Of a stretch of 64,000 nt of DNA, positions 25,965 through 35,216 are shown in pieces. Position 1 is the stretch's first letter, and every line of letters starts with the position of its first letter. The DNA is from DASXMT01 sp963812965 (lineage in GTDB: Bacteria; Actinomycetota; Acidimicrobiia; Acidimicrobiales; RAAP-2): the NCBI GenBank assembly GCA_963812965.1, contig CAWEXG010000012.1:62001-126000 (forward strand), in the 5' to 3' direction. A model generated the notes under the pieces. The model saw only the letters and a list, made by a program, of their open reading frames with translations, had not been told where the DNA came from and did no database searches. Position numbers and translations under genes: made by a program.

Positions 25965-27544
25965 ACGCCTTTCCCTCCCCCTCTGGGCCGCGCGTCGAAC
26001 GTGGGGATCAACGTGCGTGCCGCACGAGCCTCGTCCACCCGGCGGACCGGGGTGGCCCGGGGCGCCTCGGATATCGAGACACCTTCGCCGTGCTGTGCCT
26101 CATAGGCGATCCGCTCCAGCGCTTCGGCCAGCGCCATCAATGTCTGGGGGCTCTCGGTCTCGGTCGGCTCGATCATCAACGCCTCCTCGACGATCAGCGG
26201 AAAGTAGACGGTCGGTGCGTGGAAGCCTCTTCGAGGAGACGCTTGGCCAGGTCGAGCGCCCGTACCCCGTGGCGCTGCTTCAGGTTGCGGGCCGAGAGCA
26301 CCGTCTCGTGCATGCAGGGTCGATCGAAAGGAACGTCGTAGGTACCGCTCAGACCGCTGTCGGATCCAGTTGGCGTTGAGGACGGCGATCTCGGCGATCT
26401 GCCGGAGACCATCGCTGCCGTTGACCAGGATGTAGGCCAGGGCTCGGGCCAACACCAGGGCGTTGCCGTGCCAGGAGTGCATGCGTCCGATGGAGCGTTC
26501 GGGGACCATCCATCCGAACGCAGGTCCTCGCCGCTCTCGCCCATTCGAGTGGGCCGAGGGCCAGGGAGGAACGGGACCAGCCGTTCGGACACTGCCACTG
26601 GGCCTGCGCCGGGACCTCCACCGCCGTGAGGCGTGGCGAACGTCTTGTGCAGGTTCATATGGACGATGTCGAAGCCCATGTCTCCGGGCCGGACCACGCC
26701 GAGGATGGCGTTCAGGTTGGCTCCGTCGTAGTAGAGCAGACCCCCCACCTCGTGGACGGCGGCGGCGATCTCGGCGATGTCCTCCTCGAACAGCCCGAGC
26801 GTGTTCGGGTTGGTCAGCATGATGCCGGCCACGTCCTCGTCGAGCTCGGAGCGCAGTGCAGGCCATGTCCACACAGCCCCGGTTCGTCGCTGGGTACGGT
26901 GACTACCGTGTAGCCGCCCAAGGTCACCGATGCCGGGTTGGTCCCGTGGGCGGAGTCGGGAATGATCACCTTGTGGCGGGTCGAGCCTCTGGGCGTCGTG
27001 CCACGCCCGCATGAGGAGCAGGCCGGTGAGCTCACCGGCTGCCCCAGCGGCCGGCTGCAACGTGGCCGCAGCCATTCCGGTGATCTCGCACAGGGTCTCT
27101 TCGAGCTCGACGAGGAGGGAGAGCCACCCTTGGGTGAGCGACGCCGGTGCGGCCGGATGGACTCCGGCCAGCCCGGGCATGGCTGCGACCGTGTCGCACA
27201 TCTTCGGGTTGTACTTCATCGTGCACGAACCCAGTGGGTAGGCGCCGAGATCGACTGAGAACTGCCGATGCGACAGTCGGGTGAAGTGGTCCTACCAGGT
27301 CTCGTTCGGACACCTGGGCCAGAGGGAGGGGTTGGGCACGGCGGTGCTCGACGGGGACGAGTTCTTCGACGGTGGTTTCGGGTAACCCTGTGGTCCGAAA
27401 CGACCAGGCGCTGCGTCCGGGATGCGAGAGCTCGAACAGCGTGGGTTCGGCCTCACGGCCGAGCAGTGGGGCGCTGGTGGCCCGGCCGCCGGCAGCACTG
27501 CTGGTGGCGGGTTCGACCGGCAGGGGTGGGGTGACATCACTCAT
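25961..27544 (-). pseudogene. gcvPB: Glycine dehydrogenase (decarboxylating) subunit 2, frame-shifted
   Basis: GcvPB is the PLP-carrying half of the glycine cleavage P-protein. All expected parts are present but scattered over frames: FELSHPGRSAW near the start, MKYNPKMCDTVAAMPGLAGVHP, VIIPDSAHGTNPASVTLGGYTV, DVAGIMLTNPNTLGLFEEDI, and the PLP lysine motif MNLHKTFATPHGGGGPG. The C-terminal part PLIVEEALMIEPTETESPQTL ends at 25961. At least five frame changes are needed. The ATG overlaps the gcvPA stop by one base (TAATG). Because the conserved residues persist across every break, I favour sequence errors over an inactive gene. Confidence 0.75.
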
Positions 27545-28901
27545 TACGCAACCGCCTTCGCGAATGCAGCGGCGTAGCCATCGATCTCTGCAGCGGGTTC
27601 GTCGTTCGGTGACGGCCACCAACAGGCCGTGTTCGCCGTCGGCATAAGCGCCGTCGAGCGCGATCCCGGCCAGGAAGCCCTCGTCCGCCATCCGGTCAAT
27701 GACGACGCTCGCCGGGACCGGTGTCCGTACGGCGAACTCCCGGAGTACCGGCGCATCGACGAACGGGTCGACACCATCGATGGCGAGCAACGACTCCCGG
27801 CAGTACCGGGTGGCACGAGCGCAACGCAGGCCCAACTCGGCGATCCCCGACGTCCCCAGCCAGCCGAGCTGTACAGCAGCGGTAATGGCCATGAGCGTCT
27901 GGTTGGTGCACACGTTGGACGTGGCCTTTTCACGTCGGATGTCCTGTTCTCGGGCTCGGAGGGTGGTGACATACGCGCAGTCGGCCGTCGGCGTCCACCG
28001 TCTCTCCTACCAGCCGTCCTGGCAGCCGCCGGACGTGAGCCTGGGCGCAGCGCGAACAGGCCGAGGTACGGACCACCGAACCCGAGGGTGGTGCCGAAGG
28101 CCTGTCCCTCGCCCACCACCACGTCGGCGCCCCACTCCCCTGGAGACCGTAGGATCCCCGGCGACCACCGGGTCAGCCGCCACGACCAGGACGGCACCGG
28201 TGCGATCGCAGATCGTCCGTGCTGCACCGAGGTCCTCGAGGCAACCGAGGTAGTTCGGGTAGCCCACGATGACCACCCCGGTACGCCGTCGTCCGGTGCC
28301 TCCTGGACTTCTGGCCATGCTGTCCGACCATCGACCAGGGCGATGGTCGAGAGACGGTGACCCGTGCCAATTGCGCAGGTAGCGAGTACCTGGCGCCAGT
28401 GGGGATGGATGCCCTCGGACACCCATACGGTCGCGTCCCGACGCAGCCACCCCGAGGTTCACCGCCTCGACGGCGGCGCTGGCCCCGTCGTAGAGGGAGG
28501 CGTTGGCCATCGGCAGACCCGGACAGCCGGGACATCATGGTCTGGAACTCGAAGATCGGCCTGCAGCACGCCCTGGGCCACCTCGGGTTGGTAGGGGGTG
28601 TAGGAGGTGACGAACTCCGAGCGACCGGCGAGGGCCTGGGTGACCGACGGGATCTCGTGGTCATACGCTCCCCCGCCGGCAAAGCAGACCAGACGATCGA
28701 TGCGGGCCCGATTGCTGTCGCCCGAGCTCGTCGAAATGGGCGAGGACGTCGGGTTCATCGACAGCAGTCGGTCAGCTCCAACCTTCGTTGCAGACGCAGG
28801 GCCTCGGGGACGACCTCGAACAGTTCGTCGATCGACGACAACCCCAGAAAGGCCAGCATGCCGGCTATCTCGTCGTCGGTGTGCGGGATATAGGTGCCCA
28901 C
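27544..28901 (-). pseudogene. gcvPA: Glycine dehydrogenase (decarboxylating) subunit 1, frame-shifted
   Basis: The N terminus, from GTG 28901, reads VGTYIPHTDDEIAGMLAFLG and SSIDELFEVVPEALRLQRR, which is the hallmark GcvPA start. Further downstream TSYTPYQPEVAQGVLQ, the GVSEGIHPHWRQV-type segment, EGQAFGTTLGFGGPYLGLFA and the C-terminal EIDGYAAAFAKAVA are recognisable in different frames. At least three frame changes are required. GAGGAG lies ten bases before the start. GcvPA and GcvPB together decarboxylate glycine and pass the aminomethyl group to GcvH, which is not encoded in this window. Confidence 0.75.
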
Positions 28902-28926
28902 GGGCGCTCCGCTCCTCGGTGGTTGT

Positions 28927-30095
28927 TCAGGGGGTGCCGGCCCACTGGCCGGCGTGGACGAATGGAGTGGTGGTTACCTGGTCCCCTCCAACGTACGACC
29001 CCGCAGGGCGACCTCGATCTCGGCGGCCGGGTCGGACGTCGACGTCGCTGGCGACGAAGGCCAGGGCGATCCCGTGCCCGAGCATGGGCGAGAAGTTGCC
29101 ACTGGTGACGACGCCGACCTCGACGCCGTCGATCAGCACTACGGAACCTTGGCGTGGGGGCTGCCGTCCGGATGTGCTCACGCCGACCAGATGTCGGCGT
29201 CGGACCCGGCTGACCGTTCTGCCTCCAGAGCCTGCACGACCCCGGAATTGGGCTTCTCCCAACCGACGACCCAGCCCAGGCCGGCCTGGAGCGGGGTGAT
29301 GCCGGGGCCGAGCTCGTGACCGTGGAGCGGCAGGGCCGCCTCGAGCCGAAGCGTGTCCCGAGCCCCGAGTCCAGCGGGGATAATGCCGGCGGCGAGCACG
29401 GCGTCCCAGAACGACGTCGGCCATCTCGGCCGGGCACTGCACACTCGACGCCGTCTTCGCCGGTGTAGCCAGTACCGGCGACCTGCGCACAGCACGCCCT
29501 CCCATCGGAACTGGCCGACATGGAAGCGGGGGACGGCGGCGGCGTCGGGTGCGATGGTGGCCAAGCGACGGCGAGCGTCGGACCCTGAAGAGCGACGATG
29601 GCCCGGCTGTCAGTGGTGTCGGTCCCACCGATGGCGGCCACCACCCGCTCGGTATTGGAGGCATTGGGCATCACATCGAACACGTCGCTCGCAACCCACC
29701 ACACGATGATGTCGTCCACCACCGACGCATCGTTCTCGTCGAGCAGGTGGGTGTACTGGGCCCGACCAGGGTCGATCCGTCGCAGGTCGTTGGAGAGCGA
29801 CGGCCTGCAGACGATCGAAGGCGTCGCTTCCCGCCACTCGTACTGTTCCCAGGTGGCTCACGTCGAACGCGACGGCATTCGTTCGACACGCTCGATGCTC
29901 CTCCAGGGTGCCGGATGGGTAGGCCAGAGGCATCTCCCAGCCACCGAACTCGACAAGTTTCGCTCCCAACCGGCGGTGAGCGTCCACCAACGATGTTCGA
30001 CGGAGGGTTTCGTTCCCGTCACCTCCGTCGCTCCCACCAGCGTTACTTCCATCGGCATGGCTCACGGCATCAGAGGGAGACAGTGCTGCAGTCAC
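28927..30095 (-). pseudogene. gcvT: Glycine cleavage aminomethyltransferase (T-protein), frame-shifted
   Basis: GcvT transfers the one-carbon unit from H-protein to tetrahydrofolate. The N-terminal part is continuous from 30095: SLVDAHRRLGAKLVEFGGWE, then MPLAYPSGTLEEHRACR and FDVSHLGTVRV with the catalytic-region Asp. Later parts sit in other frames: DDIIVWWVASDVFDVMPNAS, RAIVALQGPTL, the LGARDTLRLEAALPLHGHEL motif, and the C-terminal VGVVTSGNFSPMLGHGIALA before the stop at 28927. At least four frame changes are needed. The first 25 residues are low-complexity, so the true start may be later. gcvPA follows after 26 bases. Confidence 0.75.
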
Positions 30096-30143
30096 GCCGC
30101 CACACTAAACGGTGTGAGCGGCTCACCAAAGAGGAGGTCTGGA

Positions 30144-30557
30144 TCAGGCAGGACGGGCCGCGCTGGAAGGCCGGCCCGCTCCGAGCCCGTCGCCAGCGAG
30201 CCCGTACTTGGCCAGCAGCGCCAGTGTGTCTCGCTGGTAGAGCACCTTGACCTGGATCTCCGGGTAGAGCTCTCGGAGCCTTCTCACCTTGCCGTTCTTC
30301 TTGGTGACGAGTGGTTGGTTCATCGTGGTCAGCTCCACGAAGAGACGTTGTCCAGGGAGCCAGAAGTCGGGGCGAAACCCGGCTGTTGGTCTTCCACTCT
30401 CGTCCCAGCGCAACGCGAACTCGACAGGCTCGTACTCCCACGCCACCCCGTAGAAGTCGAGGATCCGGGCGAACCGGCGTTCTGACTCATGGGCGAACCG
30501 GGTCGTCTCGATGGCGGAGGTCACGCCCTGCCAGGGGGTCGCGGTCGGCCAGATCAA
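30144..30557 (-). CDS. PD-(D/E)XK-like protein of unknown function
   Basis: The 137-residue product has a motif order like that of restriction-endonuclease-fold proteins: FAHESERRFARILDFYGVAW with a helix-borne Glu, then FRPDFWLPG, then LFVELTT, and a KKNGKVRRLRELYP helix. The Asp in PDF, the Glu in VELTT and a following Lys could form the metal site. Sequences of this kind occur as conserved hypothetical proteins in actinobacteria. The TTG start at 30557 lies in the stop of the MerR gene; a GTG at 30521 is the alternative. The role is unknown; the cluster position links it to the MerR and glycine-cleavage genes only by proximity. Confidence 0.65.
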   Translation of the reverse strand: MIWPTATPWQGVTSAIETTRFAHESERRFARILDFYGVAWEYEPVEFALRWDESGRPTAGFRPDFWLPGQRLFVELTTMNQPLVTKKNGKVRRLRELYPEIQVKVLYQRDTLALLAKYGLAGDGLGAGRPSSAARPA

Positions 30558-31072
30558 CGTTCGGCTGCCTCGGGCGTTGCCAGATAGCGAGCAGCCGGGT
30601 GATGTTGAGGAATGGGAGGACGGGTGTCCGAGCCGGTGATCTCCACGATCGCCGCTTCGAGTTCTTTGACCACGCCGGAAAGCGCCAAGACGTTGAACAC
30701 GCCTTGGCCGCCGGCCAAGAGGTCCACGACCTCACCGTTCGAGTGGGCGAGCACTGAACGGGTACCGGCCAACACGAGCTGGGCAGAAGCCAGATCGGCG
30801 CCGAGATCGTCTCGAAGACATTGGACCGCTTGCCTGGCCTGTTTGAGCTTCAATCCGGCATCGAGGAGCTGTTTGATCACCTTGAGCTCCAGAACGTCGT
30901 TGTACGAATAACGACGTTGGCTCCCACTCCCCTGTGCATCGGCGATAGACGGTCGGAGCAGCCCGGTCCGGGCCCAGTAGTCCAGCTGCCGGTAGGTGAT
31001 CCCGACGAGCGAGCAGACCTGCGGGCCGCGGAAACCATCGTCAGGAACAATCTCAGTGGTACGTACCGTCAT
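30554..31072 (-). CDS. MerR-family transcriptional regulator (Rv1828-like)
   Basis: The 172-residue regulator has an N-terminal winged helix: CSLVGITYRQLDYWARTGLL is the MerR recognition region, followed by QRRYSYNDVLELKVIKQLLD. A long helix (about 85-105) and a C-terminal effector-like domain (GEVVDLLAGGQGVFNVLALSGVV) complete it. There are no clustered cysteines, so it is not a metal sensor. It resembles mycobacterial Rv1828, whose genomic neighbours include glycine-cleavage genes; here gcvT, gcvPA and gcvPB lie downstream on the same strand. Two near-identical palindromes 26-56 bases upstream are likely its own operator. It is probably the first gene of the cluster. Confidence 0.88.
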   Translation of the reverse strand: MTVRTTEIVPDDGFRGPQVCSLVGITYRQLDYWARTGLLRPSIADAQGSGSQRRYSYNDVLELKVIKQLLDAGLKLKQARQAVQCLRDDLGADLASAQLVLAGTRSVLAHSNGEVVDLLAGGQGVFNVLALSGVVKELEAAIVEITGSDTRPPIPQHHPAARYLATPEAAER

Positions 31073-31097
31073 CGACTTTCCTCCACCTCGAGCAGAG

Positions 31098-31128
31098 GTT
31101 GAGTATCAACCGAACGTTGAGCGTCAAC
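31098..31128. promoter_or_regulatory. Paired palindromic operator GTTGA-N3-TCAAC
   Basis: Two 13-bp palindromes, GTTGAGTATCAAC (31098-31110) and GTTGAGCGTCAAC (31116-31128), lie 18 bp start to start between the MerR gene and the divergent ABM-fold gene. They differ only in the central three bases. The position and symmetry suggest an autoregulatory MerR dimer site that could also control the divergent gene. Confidence 0.7.
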
Positions 31129-31245
31129 CTGCGGGTCTCACCGTACCACACGGCCGTAATTACGAGTGTGTGAGACGAACGCGTGCGCTCAAGCCGTGAA
31201 CGGCACCGATTTGGACATGGCCTTGAGGGCGGCAATGATCGGTGC

Positions 31246-31653
31246 GTGACCGTCGTCAAGATCAACGCAATCACCGTTCCTTCTCAGTCCGGAGACGAGC
31301 TCGCCCGCCGGTTCGCCAATCGCGCCGGAGCGGTGGACGATGCCGACGGCTTCGAGGGGTTCGAGCTCCTGCGCCCGGTCGACGACCGGGAGACGTGGTT
31401 GGTGGTCACCCGATGGCGAGACGACGCCGCGTTCGAGGCATGGGTGGCGTCGCCAGCGTTCGGGCATGGGCACCGAGGCTCTTCCGGGCCCTCCGGCCAT
31501 GGTGGGCACCATGCTGGCCATGGCGGGGATAGTGGGCACCACGGTGCATCTGACGCGAGTGCCGAAGGCGCTGAAGACACGACCCCTCCCCCGGTGTCGA
31601 TGAGCAGCGAGCTGTGGGCGTACGAGATCGTCGACCTGACGACCCCGCAGTGA
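31246..31653 (+). CDS. ABM-fold (heme-degrading monooxygenase-like) protein with His-rich insert
   Basis: The 135-residue protein starts at GTG 31246. Residues 1-65 (VVKINAITVPSQSGDELARR to TWLVVTRWRDDAAFEAWVAS) have the antibiotic-biosynthesis-monooxygenase ferredoxin-like fold shared with IsdG and MhuD heme oxygenases. A low-complexity segment of about 30 residues with some ten histidines (HGHRGSSG, HGGHHAGHGG) then interrupts the fold before the final strand SELWAYEIVDLT. The insert falls where IsdG-like proteins hold the loop before the last strand. It could bind metal or heme; a function in heme handling is only inferred. No Shine-Dalgarno is evident. Confidence 0.7.
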   Translation: MTVVKINAITVPSQSGDELARRFANRAGAVDDADGFEGFELLRPVDDRETWLVVTRWRDDAAFEAWVASPAFGHGHRGSSGPSGHGGHHAGHGGDSGHHGASDASAEGAEDTTPPPVSMSSELWAYEIVDLTTPQ

Positions 31654-31706
31654 CGCCCGTCACCCCCCGTCCACGCTCCTGTTTGGGCGTGACTATCCGG
31701 GCGTGA

Positions 31707-32711
31707 CTATTCGGACGGGCCCCCGAGCCAACCTCGCTTGCGGAACATGACGTACAGCCCGACAGCAGCCGCTACCTCCAGCCCGATGCCGAGCCCAAAG
31801 AAGGCCACTGTTCCGCCGATCCTGGTGACCAACCACGCGAAGTTCTGACCGAAGAAGCCGGTCAGGAAGCTGAGGGGCAGAAAGATGGTGGCGATGATGG
31901 TCAGCTGTTTCATCACCACGTTCAATCGGTTGGACACGGTGGACAGGTGGGTGTCCATAGCGCCGCTCAACAGATCCCGGTAACCATCTATTAGGTCGCT
32001 GATGCGAATGAGATGATCGTAGAGATCGCGGAAGTACCGCTGACCCTCATCGGTCATTCCCGGTATTTCGTTCACCCCGGAGGTGACCGAGGCGAGCAGG
32101 TCTCGTTCGGGGGTCACGATCTTGCGGATGGCCACCAACGACCGTTTCATCTGGAAGAGCGTTCCCAGTTGTTCTTCGGTCGGCTTGGCCAGGATGGCAT
32201 CCTCGAGCTCGTCGATCCGGCTGTCGAACGAGTCCAGTACCGGAAAGAAACCGTCGACCAGCGCGTCGATCACGAGGTACAGAAGCGCGATATGGGGGGC
32301 TTCGACCTCGCTGGCCTGGTGGTGGCCCACCCGGTTGTGCACTTGGTCTACCGCGTCGCAGGTCCCCCGATGAACGGTGATCAAGTACTTCTCGGTGAAC
32401 AGGGCGTGCACCTCGACGACATCGATCTGTTCAACGTTGCCACTGTTGCCGTTCTCTCCGTTGCTGTTCGCTCCGTACACCACCATGGAAGTGAAATCGT
32501 CGTAATCGTCGATCTTCGGACGCTGACCGAAGTGCTCGGCGTCCTCGACGGCCAGTGGGTGAAGCCGGAACGTGTGTAGCAGCATGTCGAGAGCTTCGGC
32601 GTCGACACCATCGAGATCGAGCCAGAAGAACTGTCCCTCAGAGAGCGTGTGTGTCACGAGCTCCTTGGTGGCTTCGTGGACTTGGCCATGCTGCGTGAGA
32701 GTTCCCTGCAT
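31707..32711 (-). CDS. corA: CorA-family magnesium/divalent cation transporter
   Basis: The 334-residue product has the acidic N-terminal cytosolic funnel, a long stalk helix and two C-terminal membrane helices. The pore signature reads GFFGQNF, so the canonical GMN tripeptide is GQN here. The stretch before it (TIIATIFLPLSFLTGFF) is otherwise standard, and the C terminus ends in a basic Arg/Lys patch. The family exports or imports Mg2+ down its gradient as a pentamer. The tripeptide matters for ion selectivity, so the exact ion is uncertain. The last 20 codons lie beside a short tandem repeat GGGCGTGACTAT at about 31,688-31,712. Confidence 0.88.
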   Translation of the reverse strand: MQGTLTQHGQVHEATKELVTHTLSEGQFFWLDLDGVDAEALDMLLHTFRLHPLAVEDAEHFGQRPKIDDYDDFTSMVVYGANSNGENGNSGNVEQIDVVEVHALFTEKYLITVHRGTCDAVDQVHNRVGHHQASEVEAPHIALLYLVIDALVDGFFPVLDSFDSRIDELEDAILAKPTEEQLGTLFQMKRSLVAIRKIVTPERDLLASVTSGVNEIPGMTDEGQRYFRDLYDHLIRISDLIDGYRDLLSGAMDTHLSTVSNRLNVVMKQLTIIATIFLPLSFLTGFFGQNFAWLVTRIGGTVAFFGLGIGLEVAAAVGLYVMFRKRGWLGGPSE

Positions 32712-32822
32712 CCCTGAAGTCTGGTCCGTCTGGTGCGGGAAGGCAGGGACCCACCGGCACCGATTCTCCGATCCGGCCGGCCTCTTCGCTAAGCCTCTCC
32801 GCCCCTTCGTTCTGAACGACCG

Positions 32823-33434
32823 TTACTTCTGCGAGCCCGACGGCACACTGGTGGTTGTCGGCGGCACGGTGGTGGTAGTGGTCGGTGGCACGGTCGTCGT
32901 GGTGGTTGTCGGCGGCGGGTTGGTCGTGGTGGTAGTGGTCGGTGGCACGGTCGTCGTGGTTGGTCTGGTCGTCGGCGGCACGGTGGTTGAGGACGATGTG
33001 GTCGTTGTGTTCGGTGCTTTCGAAGGCTTCGAGGAGTTGGAGCTCGAGACGATCAGTACGACGATCAAGGCGATCAGTACGACCACCACCACTCCGATCA
33101 GCCACGGCCACCAGTTTCGCTTCTTGTCCTCGTCACCCGTTCCTCCTGTCGGCGGAGGTGTACCGGGTGGCACCCGACCGCCAGTGGTCCCGGCTGCTGC
33201 TCCCACGATCGGCATGGCCCTCGTGGCTTCGCCCCCCACCGATGGGACTGCCGTGGTGGCCTGATCGGCCACGGGAGGAACGGCTTCGGTTCGACCGTAA
33301 GGGTCGGGGTCGGGATGCGGTCTATGGCTCGACGGTGGCGGGGGCAGGCTCTCGAAGTTCGGGTGTTCCTCGGGCGGATACCACTTTCCGTCCGATGCCT
33401 GCCACCATCCATGCCCTCGGGTGCCATCACTCAT
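32823..33434 (-). CDS. Single-pass membrane protein with GWW domain and Thr-rich tail
   Basis: This 203-residue protein has three parts: an N-terminal motif GWWQASDGKWYPPEEHP, seen repeatedly in Acidimicrobiia proteins; a Pro-rich linker; and a membrane helix (WWPWLIGVVVVVLIALIVVL) around residue 110, followed by a tail made almost only of Thr, Pro and Val. The tail is likely extracellular and could be O-glycosylated. ATG at 33434 is chosen with GGGGAG upstream; a start at 33464 would only add ten residues before the GWW domain. Its function is unknown. Confidence 0.7.
   Translation of the reverse strand: MSDGTRGHGWWQASDGKWYPPEEHPNFESLPPPPSSHRPHPDPDPYGRTEAVPPVADQATTAVPSVGGEATRAMPIVGAAAGTTGGRVPPGTPPPTGGTGDEDKKRNWWPWLIGVVVVVLIALIVVLIVSSSNSSKPSKAPNTTTTSSSTTVPPTTRPTTTTVPPTTTTTTNPPPTTTTTTVPPTTTTTVPPTTTSVPSGSQK
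32840..32990. repeat. Degenerate tandem repeat coding Thr-rich tail
   Basis: Repeated units built of GTGGTGG/GTCGGCGGCAC-like words encode the alternating Pro-Thr blocks of the preceding protein's tail. Such DNA is prone to slippage and to alignment errors. Confidence 0.7.
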
Positions 33435-33642
33435 CAGCTTGCTCCCCGTGATACTCCGCTGCACTCCCCGCCGCCTGGCGCCACGGGCAGCACGAGTGTA
33501 GGGGTCCAGCGGAGAGGCAGTCCAGGCCTCGCTCCGTCGCTGGGCCTACTCAGCTACCGATCTGTCAAACCCAGGATGCTCCTATGTCAAGCAGCGAGCT
33601 GAGCAACGCTCTCGAAGTTCTTGCCCCGAAGCGAAATGTCGT

Positions 33643-34944
33643 TTAGCAGTCAGTGTTGTCCACCACACCCGATGGCAGGGTCGTGTTGCACAGCGTCGCA
33701 AGCGCCCATCGGGGCAAACCTTGCAGCGGCGTGATGGTCGCACCTTTAAGATTCGCATTCGTCCAATTGACCGTAAAATACGATGATCCCGGCAATAGCT
33801 GGGTCCCCTGTAGGTCCGCGCCGGATTGGTCACTGTACGCCATGTCATCGCCCGTCAGCGTTGCATCCTGGAACGACGCTTGGGCGAGCGTAGACGACGC
33901 AAAGGAAGTACCGGCGATGGTCGACCCTGAGAAATTCGCCTCAGTGAGATCAGCGTGAAAGAAGTTGCTGCCGGCGATCCCGGTCTTGACCACGGCAAGG
34001 TGCGGGGCGAAGGCATTGAAGAACGCAGTACCGTGCAGACCGGCACCAGAAAGATCGGCCCCGGGTAACCAGGCAGACCAGAGGGCTGCCTGATCCAGGC
34101 TTGAATTTCTCAGATCGGCGCCCGTGAAATCAGCTTGCAGGTAGTTCGTCGCAGACCCGACCGTACTGAGCCGGGCAAACGACAGAATGGCCCCCGTAAA
34201 GTCACAATTGTTGTAATCGGCGACACCATCCGATCCGCCCGCCTGCAGCGGCCTGTCTGAGCAGTCGAGCCTCCCCACCGAACCGCGGCTAGGTCCCGCC
34301 TGGAGCTGGTGCACCGTCACGAAGCTCCGAGGTGTCAGAAGGGAGATGGTGGGCTCGTGTTGGGTGGCAGTCAGCACAACCCGATTGCCGGCCGCTAGGG
34401 CGCGCACCAGAGGCATGGATGTGACGGTGAAGGTGACCGATTTTGGCGTTGAGGAAGTGAGCGGGTTCTCGGTGCTGCTCGCCACCACCGTGGGGAGGCG
34501 GCTCTTTTGATTGACAGCCACCACGCGCAGGTCCCCGATGGTCATCCGGCTGGCAAGGCCTGCGGCGTTCCACGAAACTTTGGCGGAAATGGTGGCGCTA
34601 GCGGACGTCACGTGCAGAGAGCTGTCGGTCACCGACACGAGCGGGGTACCCACAGCCGACGAGACTGGCGGTGTCGGAGTGATTGTGGTCGAGGGAGTCG
34701 GAGCGATTGACGAGGGTGCCGTAATAGTCGTCGTTGTCGAGGGCGCGGTACCCGACGAAGGAGCGGTCGTCGTACTCGTTGAGGGCGGCGTGGCAGCTGA
34801 CACGGGAGACGCCACGTACACGACGCCCGCTCCAACGCACGTGATGATCACAACCCCTGTCAGCCCAGCAGCCCGGCACGAGCGAATGGCCTGAGAGCGC
34901 AATTGAACTCCGAATTTCGCCACGACAACCCCGGCTACGTTCAC
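33643..34944 (-). CDS. Secreted pentapeptide-repeat protein
   Basis: The 433-residue product has a hydrophobic N-terminal segment (LTGVVIITCVGAGVVYVA) ending in an Ala-rich signal-type cleavage region, then a Thr/Ser/Pro-rich stretch of about 70 residues, a beta-rich middle domain, and a C-terminal run of pentapeptide repeats (ADLRNSSLDQAALWSAWLPG, then ADLTEANFSG and ADLQGTQL). Pentapeptide repeats form a right-handed beta-helix. The export signal suggests a surface or extracellular role rather than gyrase protection. The GTG start at 34944 lacks a clear ribosome site and may be downstream. The 3' end lies about 45 bases from a GC-rich gap. Confidence 0.7.
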   Translation of the reverse strand: MNVAGVVVAKFGVQLRSQAIRSCRAAGLTGVVIITCVGAGVVYVASPVSAATPPSTSTTTAPSSGTAPSTTTTITAPSSIAPTPSTTITPTPPVSSAVGTPLVSVTDSSLHVTSASATISAKVSWNAAGLASRMTIGDLRVVAVNQKSRLPTVVASSTENPLTSSTPKSVTFTVTSMPLVRALAAGNRVVLTATQHEPTISLLTPRSFVTVHQLQAGPSRGSVGRLDCSDRPLQAGGSDGVADYNNCDFTGAILSFARLSTVGSATNYLQADFTGADLRNSSLDQAALWSAWLPGADLSGAGLHGTAFFNAFAPHLAVVKTGIAGSNFFHADLTEANFSGSTIAGTSFASSTLAQASFQDATLTGDDMAYSDQSGADLQGTQLLPGSSYFTVNWTNANLKGATITPLQGLPRWALATLCNTTLPSGVVDNTDC

Positions 34945-35216
34945 GGAGGCACGCTAGTGCATCGGGCGTGGGTCGACCATCTCTCTGTAAGTAAGCAGCG
35001 CGGAAAGGCGCCAAGCAGCGATCCTGCCAATTTCGGTCAGCTGCGGCGGAATACGGACCACAAGAACGTCCACCACCTTGCTCAACTCGCCCTCGCCGTC
35101 GTGTTCTTGCTCACAGCCAAACTCATCGACTGGCGGAACCGGTGGTGCCAGGATCTGTCCTTATCCGCTGACGCTCTAAGCTAAGCCAGATTCCAAATAA
35201 GAGGGGCGACAAACAG
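34945..35216. other. Divergent gap between two secreted-protein genes
   Basis: No coding sequence or RNA is evident in these 272 bases; they probably contain promoters for the two divergent surface-protein genes. Confidence 0.4.

Noticed and set aside
32840..32990. CRISPR-like repeat array
   Set aside because: The repeats are short, contiguous and in frame with a Thr/Pro-rich protein; there are no spacers.
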